Made by a program: the position numbers and the translations under genes | From: SUP05 sp964577715 | GTDB taxonomy: Bacteria; Pseudomonadota; Gammaproteobacteria; PS1; Pseudothioglobaceae | Length of the DNA stretch: 21,666 nucleotides | Assembly (NCBI GenBank): GCA_964577715.1 | Contig: CAZOAA010000025.1 | Span: 1 to 21,666, forward strand | Reading direction: 5' to 3' | The notes under the pieces: model-generated | What the model saw: only the letters and a program-made list of their open reading frames with translations | Database searches by the model: none | What the model was told of the DNA's origin: nothing | Shown: in pieces, positions 1 to 5,302 of the stretch | Numbering within the stretch: the stretch's first letter is position 1 | Layout: every line of letters starts with the position of its first letter

Positions 1-2
1 TC

Positions 3-290
3 AACGGTGCTTCTAACTGGGGTCCATTTAAGGGTGGTAACAACTGGTTAAACGACACTGACTTCGGTTTAAACTTTAACACTAAGAACACTACTGACAC
101 TAACGCTTCTGGCGCTGCTGACGGTACTGCTTCTGGTAAAGCTGACGCTAACGCTAAAGGTCAAGCTGATGCATTTGCTAAAGGTCAAGCTGACGGTTAT
201 GCTAAAGCACAAGCTGACGCTTATGCTAAAGGTTATGCAGACGCTAAGGCTGCAGGTACTGTAGACAACAACGCTGTTGTTGTTAAGTAA
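3..290 (+). CDS. C-terminal part of a repeat protein, possibly a sulfur globule protein (5' end outside window)
   Basis: Partial gene: 95 codons are visible, ending in TAA at 288-290. The visible N-terminal part is rich in Asn, Gly, Trp and Phe (NWGPFKGGNNWLNDTDFGLN). It is followed by six in-frame octapeptides of the form A-[K/S]-G-x-A-D-x-[Y/F/N/T] and a short tail ending VVVK. The Gly/Asn/aromatic stretch resembles my recollection of sulfur globule envelope proteins of sulfur-oxidising gammaproteobacteria, small secreted structural proteins that coat stored sulfur. That is family-level inference from composition, not a firm match. Codon choice is extreme: every Asn is AAC, nearly every Asp GAC, and Ala and Gly are mostly GCT and GGT. 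Neighbouring genes prefer AAT and GAT, so this gene is probably very highly expressed. A strong terminator follows. Any signal peptide lies outside the window. Another repetitive surface or structural protein is possible. Confidence 0.6.
   Translation, partial: NGASNWGPFKGGNNWLNDTDFGLNFNTKNTTDTNASGAADGTASGKADANAKGQADAFAKGQADGYAKAQADAYAKGYADAKAAGTVDNNAVVVK
105..248 (+). repeat. Six tandem 24-bp repeats coding octapeptides
   Basis: Six consecutive 8-codon units: ASGAADGT, ASGKADAN, AKGQADAF, AKGQADGY, AKAQADAY and AKGYADAK. A degenerate seventh (AAGTVDNN) follows. The last four units are the most alike at DNA level and share GCTAAAG at their start. The repeat keeps the reading frame and alternates Ala/Gly with charged and aromatic positions, as expected for a structural protein grown by unit duplication. 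Confidence 0.85.
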
Positions 291-360
291 TTAGTACTTA
301 CCTTGCTCGTGTTATTTAGTGAGCTAAGCCTTGCTTAGGGAGCTAAAATAAACCAAGCTA

Positions 361-386
361 AAAACCACCCGAAAGGGTGGTTTTTT
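361..386 (+). terminator. Strong rho-independent terminator after the repeat protein
   Basis: AAAACCACCC (361-370), loop GAAA, then GGGTGGTTTT (375-384): a perfect 10-bp stem with a GNRA tetraloop running into six T (381-386). It isolates the upstream gene from the FNR-type promoter of yhcC. A small second hairpin (CTAAGC-CTT-GCTTAG, 324-338) lies between the stop codon and this terminator. Confidence 0.93.
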
Positions 387-413
387 ATTGCTTGAAACAA
401 AGTTGTTGGTTTA

Positions 414-455
414 TTGATCTACATCAAATCATATTTGTCTAATCGTTATTAAAAT
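414..455 (+). promoter_or_regulatory. FNR/ANR-type class II promoter for yhcC-ubiU-ubiV
   Basis: TTGATCTACATCAA at 414-427 is a perfect match to the FNR/ANR consensus TTGAT-N4-ATCAA. A -10 hexamer TAAAAT follows at 450-455, 22 bases after the box. If the box is centred at -41.5, the start site falls near 462 and the -10 sits exactly at -12 to -7, which is textbook class II geometry. No separate -35 is needed. It predicts induction of the downstream operon when oxygen falls. Confidence 0.85.
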
Positions 456-485
456 TGTGTTTTTAACTTTGTTAACCGGTGTTGT

Positions 486-1397
486 TTGCTTTCAGATTAT
501 GTAAATACCTTTGGTCAGTCTTTATTAAGAGTTTACGGCGAAAGGGTGCATAAAGTTGCTATAGATGCAGGATTCAGTTGCCCAAATCGGGATGGATCCA
601 AAGGTATTGGCGGTTGTACATTTTGCAATAACGCTACTTTTAGTCCTAATGGTAAAACACCAAATCCAATTTTAGAGCAAATTCAAAGCGGCCGAAATGT
701 GCTGATTAAGCGTACAGGCGCAAAAAAATATATTGCTTATTTTCAAGCTTATACCAATACTTATGCAGATGTAAAAACCCTAAAGGATATGTATGACGTT
801 GCCCTTACACAAAAAGATGTTGTTGGTTTGTCTATTGGCACTCGCCCAGATTGTGTTCCAGACGGGGTGATTGATTTATTGCTTGATTATCAAAACCAAG
901 GGCTTGATGTATGGCTAGAGCTAGGATTGCAATCTGCTTTTGACAAAACACTCGAGCGCATTAATAGAGGGCATGGCTTTAAAGAGTATAAACAGACCTT
1001 GATTGCCGCTAGAGCCAAAGGTTTAAAAGTTTGCACGCATTTGATTATTGGTTTGCCTGGTGAAAATGAAAAACACTTCCAAGCAACATTACGTCGCGTA
1101 CTTGATTTGGGTGTGGATGGCTTGAAATTTCATCCGTTGCATGTTGTTAAGGGTACACAGCTTGCCAATGATTGGCGTAGAGGAGCGTACCAACCGATGA
1201 CAATGGAATATTATGTTAGGAGTATTGTAGGTTTGGTAAATATGGCGCCTAAAGATATGATTTATCATCGGCTTACAGGTACTGCTAATAAACAGCAATT
1301 ATTAGCACCTGCTTGGTGTAGTAAAAAATGGCAAGTGTTGAATGCTATTGAGGCTGAGTTTAGGCGACAAAATAAGAAAAAAATCTTATGGAATTAG
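486..1397 (+). CDS. yhcC: YhcC-type radical SAM protein (TIGR01212 family)
   Basis: A 303-residue radical SAM protein of the YhcC family, about the usual size. The cluster-binding cysteines are C32, C44 and C47 in SCPNRDGSKGIGGCTFCNNA, a C-x11-C-x2-C spacing rather than the usual C-x3-C-x2-C, which is typical of this family. Other family signatures are AYFQAYTNTYA, GLSIGTRPDCVPD, WLELGLQSA, HLIIGLPGE, HPLHVVKGT and LLAPAWC. The start is taken as TTG at 486: no in-frame ATG lies between the upstream stop near 450 and this point, and the resulting N-terminus (LSDYVNTFG) fits family members. No clear Shine-Dalgarno sequence is visible. The biochemical role of YhcC is not established; the family resembles the Elp3 radical SAM core. 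The gene overlaps ubiU by 10 bases and is first in an FNR-type operon, which hints at a role in anaerobic quinone or related metabolism. Confidence 0.9.
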   Translation: MLSDYVNTFGQSLLRVYGERVHKVAIDAGFSCPNRDGSKGIGGCTFCNNATFSPNGKTPNPILEQIQSGRNVLIKRTGAKKYIAYFQAYTNTYADVKTLKDMYDVALTQKDVVGLSIGTRPDCVPDGVIDLLLDYQNQGLDVWLELGLQSAFDKTLERINRGHGFKEYKQTLIAARAKGLKVCTHLIIGLPGENEKHFQATLRRVLDLGVDGLKFHPLHVVKGTQLANDWRRGAYQPMTMEYYVRSIVGLVNMAPKDMIYHRLTGTANKQQLLAPAWCSKKWQVLNAIEAEFRRQNKKKILWN

Positions 1398-2377
1398 TTT
1401 GTCCAGCAGGTAATTTGCCTTCACTTAAGGTGGCCATTGATCACGGCGCTGATACAGTTTATATTGGTTTTGCTGACGAGACAAATGCACGTCATTTTGC
1501 AGGTTTGAATTTTAATGAGGATAGGGCAAAACAAGGCGTTGAGTATGCGCATTCAAGAGGCAGAAAGGTTTATGTTGCGATTAATACCTACCCACAGCCA
1601 TCACTATGGCAGAAGTGGACTGGCGCTATAGACCGTGCAGCTAGAATCGGTGCTGATGCTGTTATATTAGCAGACATCGGTCTGATGGAATACGCACTAA
1701 AGCATCATCCTAATTTAAGTTTACATTTGTCTGTACAAGGGTCGGCCACTAGTTATGAAGCGCTTGATTTTTATTATAAAAATTTTAATATTAAACGTGC
1801 AGTATTGCCTAGAGTGCTTTCAGTTGCGCAGGTAAAAAAAGTCATTGAAAAATCTCCTGTTGACATTGAGGTGTTTGGTTTTGGTTCTTTGTGTGTAATG
1901 GTTGAGGGACGATGTATTTTGTCGTCATATGTTACGGGCCGATCACCAAACACTTATGGCGCCTGCTCGCCTGCGTCACACGTGGAATATATAGAAAACG
2001 ACATTCAGTTAGAAACGCGTCTTGGTGGTGTGCTGATTGATTCTTATGAAAAACATGAAGTAGCTGGTTATCCGACTTTATGTAAAGGAAGGTTTGAGGC
2101 AATGGGCAATACGTATTATGCACTTGAAGAGCCGACCAGTTTAAATACCCTGGATATTTTGCCAGAACTTAAAAAGATCGGCGTCAAAGCAATTAAGATT
2201 GAAGGAAGGCAACGATCACCTGCTTACATTAAGACTGTTGCCAGTACTTGGTCTCAGGCTCTTAGGTTGTTGGAAACAGGTAATTATCAGACCAGTAGTG
2301 AGTGGAAGAAATCCTTGGAGAGGGTTTCTGAGGGGCTTCAAACTACATTGGGCGCTTATCATCGGAGCTGGCAATGA
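1388..2377 (+). CDS. ubiU: UbiU, O2-independent ubiquinone hydroxylation (peptidase U32 family)
   Basis: A 329-residue U32-family protein (YhbU). With UbiV it forms a heterodimer that hydroxylates ubiquinone precursors without O2. The fold starts with MELVCPAGN and GADTVYIGF. The four Fe-S ligand cysteines of Escherichia coli UbiU (C169, C176, C193, C232) are all present at exactly the same residue numbers (GSLCVMVEGRC, YGACSP, LCKGRFEAMG), so a [4Fe-4S] cluster is expected. The start overlaps the end of yhcC by 10 bases, and its stop overlaps the ubiV start (ATGA), so the three genes are probably translationally coupled. The exact cysteine match rules out the tRNA-hydroxylating U32 paralogues (TrhP/RlhA) as the better call. 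Confidence 0.96.
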   Translation: MELVCPAGNLPSLKVAIDHGADTVYIGFADETNARHFAGLNFNEDRAKQGVEYAHSRGRKVYVAINTYPQPSLWQKWTGAIDRAARIGADAVILADIGLMEYALKHHPNLSLHLSVQGSATSYEALDFYYKNFNIKRAVLPRVLSVAQVKKVIEKSPVDIEVFGFGSLCVMVEGRCILSSYVTGRSPNTYGACSPASHVEYIENDIQLETRLGGVLIDSYEKHEVAGYPTLCKGRFEAMGNTYYALEEPTSLNTLDILPELKKIGVKAIKIEGRQRSPAYIKTVASTWSQALRLLETGNYQTSSEWKKSLERVSEGLQTTLGAYHRSWQ

Positions 2378-3276
2378 AAGTATCCTTAGGGCCTATTTAT
2401 TTTTATTGGTCAAAACAACAGATTTATGATTTTTATAAAAAAATTGCCGATTCAGGAGTAGATATTGTTTATTTGGGCGAAGTGGTTTGTTCTAAGCGCC
2501 ACGAACTAAGTTTTGAGGATTGGCTTGGCATTGCCGACGAACTTCAAAGCGCTGGTAAAGAGGTTGTGTTGTCAACTTTGACCTTGTTGGAAGCAGACTC
2601 TGAGCTAAAGCGTTTAAGTAGAATTTGCCAGAATAGTGAATACTTAATAGAGGCAAATGATTTTGCAGCAATTAGCCTTATGTCAAAACAGCAAAAACCA
2701 TTTGTTGTTGGTCCAAGCGTTAATATATATAATGTATCGAGCCTTAGAGTGCTAACAGACAAGGGTCTGAAGCGCTGGTGTTTTCCCGTTGAGCTTTCAC
2801 AGGAGACACTTAAAGATATTACAGCCGATAAGCCAAGTAATTTAGAGGTTGAAGTATTTGTATTTGGCAAATTGCCATTAGCTTATTCTGCGCGTTGCTT
2901 CACTGCCAGAGCCTATAATTTAGATAAAGATGATTGTCAATATAAGTGCGTTGAACATAATCAAGGCATATTGCTATCTACCAAGGAAGATGAATCGTTT
3001 TTAATCATGAATGGCATACAAACACTATCAAGCGATACGTTTAATCTTATTAATAATCTAAAACAAATGCAAGATATGGGGATAGACATTGTTCGTATTA
3101 GCCCTCAGATAGAGCATACTGAAAAGGTTGTTGATATTTTTAAAGATACAATTGAAAATAAAATAACAATGGTTAAAGCGCAACAACAATTAGATACGTT
3201 GATTGTCTATAAACAATGTGATGGTTATTGGCATGAGCAATCAGGCATGCAAAAGGTGGCACTTTGCCAGGATTGA
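2374..3276 (+). CDS. ubiV: UbiV, partner of UbiU in O2-independent ubiquinone synthesis
   Basis: A 300-residue U32-family protein (YhbV). It starts MKVSLGPIYFYW and has IVYLGEVVCSKR, VVGPSVNIYN and the family signature FVFGKLPLAYSARCFTAR. Cysteines 39, 175, 188 and 192 match, in order and spacing, the four [4Fe-4S] ligands known in E. coli UbiV (C39, C180, C193, C197), with a five-residue shift. It acts with UbiU on octaprenylphenol-type intermediates; UbiT acts as lipid-binding accessory. The ATG overlaps the ubiU TGA by four bases. It is the last gene of the rightward operon and faces the dioxygenase gene only 30 bases away. Confidence 0.96.
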   Translation: MKVSLGPIYFYWSKQQIYDFYKKIADSGVDIVYLGEVVCSKRHELSFEDWLGIADELQSAGKEVVLSTLTLLEADSELKRLSRICQNSEYLIEANDFAAISLMSKQQKPFVVGPSVNIYNVSSLRVLTDKGLKRWCFPVELSQETLKDITADKPSNLEVEVFVFGKLPLAYSARCFTARAYNLDKDDCQYKCVEHNQGILLSTKEDESFLIMNGIQTLSSDTFNLINNLKQMQDMGIDIVRISPQIEHTEKVVDIFKDTIENKITMVKAQQQLDTLIVYKQCDGYWHEQSGMQKVALCQD

Positions 3277-3299
3277 AAACAGGCGCTACCTATTTTCAA
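3273..3299. terminator. Hairpin between convergent ubiV and dioxygenase genes
   Basis: TTGAAAACAGG (3273-3283), loop CGCTA, then CCTATTTTCAA (3289-3299) form an 11-bp stem with one mismatch. It begins inside the ubiV stop codon. It is placed to act for both strands, but it lacks a long T-run, so its strength as a terminator is uncertain. Confidence 0.45.
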
Positions 3300-3306
3300 T
3301 AATAAG

Positions 3307-4224
3307 TTAGATTTGAATGCTGGTATTGGCAAGACGATCAAAATAACGAGCACGATAATAATGACGCGTGTTTGTTTTGCTGTCTGCAAATGCAGATCTG
3401 TCATGTAATACGTTGTTACTGATTAATCCCATGCCGGGTTCTAATAGTCCTTTAAATATATAGGCTGATCTTTTATCATTTAAAATTTTCTCAAGATAAG
3501 TAATTGCTTCTTGAACCAGAGGGTCTTGTGACCATTCAATATTTCTTTTTCTGGCAGTATAGCGCATATGCAGATTACCACTATCAGTTATACTAAATAC
3601 GGGCCCAGGGCGCTCAGGGCGAATACCAACACCTGATTGAATGCCAGCAGGAATGGTCATTACATTATTCATTAGCACACTAATATAATCAGGATTTTTT
3701 TCACGCAATAAAATATAAGCAATTTCGTGGTCCATTAGTTGGTTGTCTCCACCCTTTGCGGCTTTTTGTACCACATGTAAGTTAAGCGCATGAATTTGTT
3801 TATCTGGTGCATTGTAATAGCCATCTGTATGCCAGTTAATGGCTTTATTGGTATATGGGATATAGTTTTTTCTAATGCCATCTTTTACAACTGTTAAGGA
3901 TGTTAAGCCATTATCATCAGCAAGCCAGTTTTTGTTGATTTGTCCAAGGCCAAATCTGTTTGCTATTGCCATCGGTATTTCTGGCGATGGGTCGGATCCA
4001 GTATTGCTAATATAGATAGCCATATTGGCTTTTTGGGTTAAATTTAAGAGCGCTTTATATTCAGATTTACTCAGATTTCTGGGATTTTTTATTTCGACAA
4101 TAAGCTCATTAATGCTTTGTGGATGTTCTTGTAATTTTTTATCTCTCCAGTGCTGATATAGCTCTTTATCATCTAATAAAAAAGGCGATGCTATTGTGTT
4201 AAGTTGTTGTTGGACATTTTGCAT
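3307..4224 (-). CDS. TauD/TfdA-like Fe(II)/2-oxoglutarate-dependent dioxygenase, substrate unknown
   Basis: A 305-residue protein of the TauD/TfdA superfamily. The iron facial triad is visible as H132-x-D134 in INWHTDGYYN and distal H274 in NNVLHDRSAF. An arginine for 2-oxoglutarate follows in HYYRARYFDR (R291, or neighbouring R287). The size is normal for the family and all catalytic residues are present. The substrate cannot be read from sequence; taurine or sulfonate use is only a family-name guess. It is oddly placed: it lies between ubiV and ubiT and has its own FNR box 65 bases before the start codon. An enzyme of this family needs O2, yet it is predicted to be switched on when O2 is scarce. 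The ATG at 4222-4224 has only a weak AGG upstream. The upstream cysteine-protein gene ends 68 bases away, so read-through transcription is also possible. Confidence 0.85.
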   Translation of the reverse strand: MQNVQQQLNTIASPFLLDDKELYQHWRDKKLQEHPQSINELIVEIKNPRNLSKSEYKALLNLTQKANMAIYISNTGSDPSPEIPMAIANRFGLGQINKNWLADDNGLTSLTVVKDGIRKNYIPYTNKAINWHTDGYYNAPDKQIHALNLHVVQKAAKGGDNQLMDHEIAYILLREKNPDYISVLMNNVMTIPAGIQSGVGIRPERPGPVFSITDSGNLHMRYTARKRNIEWSQDPLVQEAITYLEKILNDKRSAYIFKGLLEPGMGLISNNVLHDRSAFADSKTNTRHYYRARYFDRLANTSIQI

Positions 4225-4254
4225 TGATAAACCTGATAGAATAAAAAAAGATTC

Positions 4255-4296
4255 AGTTTATAAGTTATAGAACGTGCCGTCTTTGACCAAGATCAA
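4255..4296 (-). promoter_or_regulatory. FNR/ANR box and -10 for the dioxygenase gene
   Basis: TTGACCAAGATCAA at 4283-4296 matches TTGAY-N4-ATCAA at every defined position. Reading leftward, TATAAACT (4262-4255) supplies a -10: TAAACT lies exactly 22 bases from the box, or TATAAA 20 bases. A start site near 4248 would give a leader of about 24 bases before the ATG at 4224. The box overlaps the stop codon of the upstream cysteine-protein gene (4293-4295). Confidence 0.75.
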
Positions 4297-4556
4297 ATTA
4301 AATTATTTTTAATAAGCACTGTGTGAATTTTTTTTGCCATTTTTCCTAGCTTTTTAATATCGGATAGATTTGGGACTTCTTTCTGATCTAGCCTATGCTC
4401 CCAGTCGTCTATCTCAATGGACAGAAAATCAATAAGTTTTAGTGAGCAACCAGAACAAGCATCGGAACAAAAGTCTGGATCAACACTGTCAAAGGGTAGC
4501 GTGTTTTTAATTTGTGCAATTAGCTCACGCATAGCATCAGTAGTGTTGGGTTTCAC
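4293..4556 (-). CDS. Small conserved protein with a CxxxCxxC motif, function unknown
   Basis: An 87-residue protein if translation starts at the GTG at 4554-4556, or 79 residues from the in-frame ATG at 4530-4532. Neither has a convincing Shine-Dalgarno sequence, and the ATG start (MRELIAQIKN) looks closer to what I recall of related short proteins. Near its N-terminus it has C30, C34 and C37 (FCSDACSGCSLK), a C-x3-C-x2-C pattern able to bind a metal or Fe-S cluster. A predicted helical, Lys-rich C-terminal half follows (WEHRLDQK to KKIHTVLIKNN). At this size it cannot be a radical SAM enzyme despite the motif spacing. It follows ubiT by 34 bases with no visible terminator, so it is probably cotranscribed from the FNR-type ubiT promoter. 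I do not know its function; a role linked to the Fe-S proteins UbiU/UbiV is only a positional guess. Confidence 0.75.
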   Translation of the reverse strand: MKPNTTDAMRELIAQIKNTLPFDSVDPDFCSDACSGCSLKLIDFLSIEIDDWEHRLDQKEVPNLSDIKKLGKMAKKIHTVLIKNNLI

Positions 4557-4590
4557 AATAGCGGTAGATTAACGTGTTAAGTGACGATAT

Positions 4591-5082
4591 TTAGCTATCT
4601 TTGCACAGTAATTTCCTGAATAGCGGGTAACTTTTTTGTAAAACTTGGTCGGTTTTAAGACTGAACCAATGTGACTCAACATCAAACCCATCAAGAAAAT
4701 TTTTTACGTATAAGCCTAATTCTGTCGAGCCCTGCATTTTAATTTTTCTTTGAAAAAATAAAGTATCTGGATCTTTTACACGAGCAATCATTGATAAGTA
4801 ATCACAGGATTTTGCAGATATGCACAAGTTTTCTGATACAACATTATTGCCGTGAATAATTTTTTTATTTTTTAAACTCAAAGAAAAAGATAGATCAATA
4901 TCGATAACCTTAATTAATACCCAGTTGTTTTTTAGAAAATCAAGATCACCGGCCTCAATTGATTTTTTAAATATTTGATTAAATATGGCGGTTATTACAT
5001 TGTTGCTAAGGGTGTTTGGCACCAATGTAAACAATGAAGGTAAAGGTGGTGTGCTAGCATGTATGGCTTTTACTATGCCCAT
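4591..5082 (-). CDS. ubiT: UbiT, SCP2-domain accessory factor for O2-independent ubiquinone synthesis
   Basis: A 163-residue SCP2-domain protein (YhbT). UbiT is a lipid-binding factor required, with UbiU and UbiV, for ubiquinone synthesis without O2. The diagnostic stretch is LCISAKSCDYLSMIARVKDPDTLFFQRKIKMQ followed by GSTELGLYVKNFLDGFD (residues 87-134). This SCP2 signature separates UbiT from UbiJ, also present in this window at 16658-17158. The N-terminus (PPLPSLFTLVP) matches the amphipathic membrane-binding start of the family. The ATG at 5080-5082 has a weak purine stretch (AAAGAAA) before it. It is transcribed divergently from nrdD; its predicted start site near 5108 gives a leader of only about 25 bases. 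The cysteine-protein gene follows in the same direction. Confidence 0.93.
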   Translation of the reverse strand: MGIVKAIHASTPPLPSLFTLVPNTLSNNVITAIFNQIFKKSIEAGDLDFLKNNWVLIKVIDIDLSFSLSLKNKKIIHGNNVVSENLCISAKSCDYLSMIARVKDPDTLFFQRKIKMQGSTELGLYVKNFLDGFDVESHWFSLKTDQVLQKSYPLFRKLLCKDS

Positions 5083-5114
5083 AATAATGTTTCTTTGTAT
5101 ACAGTAAGTTACTG

Positions 5115-5156
5115 ATTTTATTGTATAAATTTAAATTTTTGATTGACACATATCAA
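5115..5156 (-). promoter_or_regulatory. FNR/ANR-type class II promoter for ubiT
   Basis: TTGACACATATCAA at 5143-5156 is a full FNR/ANR consensus match. On the minus strand TAAAAT (5120-5115) begins exactly 22 bases after the box, placing the box at -41.5 and the start site near 5108. The same box lies at about -89.5 relative to the predicted nrdD start site, so it could also help activate nrdD as a distal site. Confidence 0.82.
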
Positions 5157-5164
5157 GTTATAGA

Positions 5165-5192
5165 AATATTTTTAAATTAATTTAAAAATATT
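5165..5192. repeat. Perfect 28-bp A/T-only palindrome between two FNR boxes
   Basis: AATATTTTTAAATT (5165-5178) is followed directly by its exact reverse complement AATTTAAAAATATT (5179-5192). It has no spacer and no G or C. It fills the gap between the FNR box of ubiT (5143-5156) and that of nrdD (5191-5204), overlapping the latter by two bases. It could be an A-tract-like bend or an operator for an unidentified regulator. Confidence 0.8.
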
Positions 5193-5233
5193 GATCTGCG
5201 TCAATACACCACTATATATAGTTGTTTTATAAT
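5191..5233 (+). promoter_or_regulatory. FNR/ANR-type class II promoter for nrdD
   Basis: TTGATCTGCGTCAA at 5191-5204 matches the FNR consensus except for one transition (G for A in the right half). A perfect -10 TATAAT lies at 5228-5233, 23 bases after the box, which puts the box at about -41.5 to -42.5 and the start site near 5239-5240. The predicted leader before the nrdD ATG is about 63 bases. Confidence 0.82.
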
Positions 5234-5255
5234 TATTAAACACTAGATATAGTGA
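5209..5255 (+). promoter_or_regulatory. Pair of NrdR boxes over the nrdD promoter
   Basis: CCACTATATATAGTTG (5209-5224) and ACACTAGATATAGTGA (5240-5255) match the NrdR consensus acaCwAtATaTwGtgt at about 13 and 14 of 16 positions. Their starts are 31 bp apart, the usual three-turn spacing of NrdR box pairs. The -10 (5228-5233) lies between them and the predicted start site at the edge of the second box, so bound NrdR should block initiation. NrdR is the dATP/ATP-sensing repressor of ribonucleotide reductase genes in bacteria. Its gene is not in this window. Confidence 0.8.
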
Positions 5256-5302
5256 ATATCCAATAAAAGGATAAATTGTTTAATATTATATAGGGGAATA
5301 AT

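Noticed and set aside
105..248. CRISPR array or intergenic satellite
   Set aside because: The 24-bp units are in frame, code for octapeptides without gaps, and there are no unique spacers.
4293..4556. Radical SAM enzyme because of the CxxxCxxC motif
   Set aside because: The protein has fewer than 90 residues and no barrel or SAM-binding motifs; only the cysteine spacing is shared.
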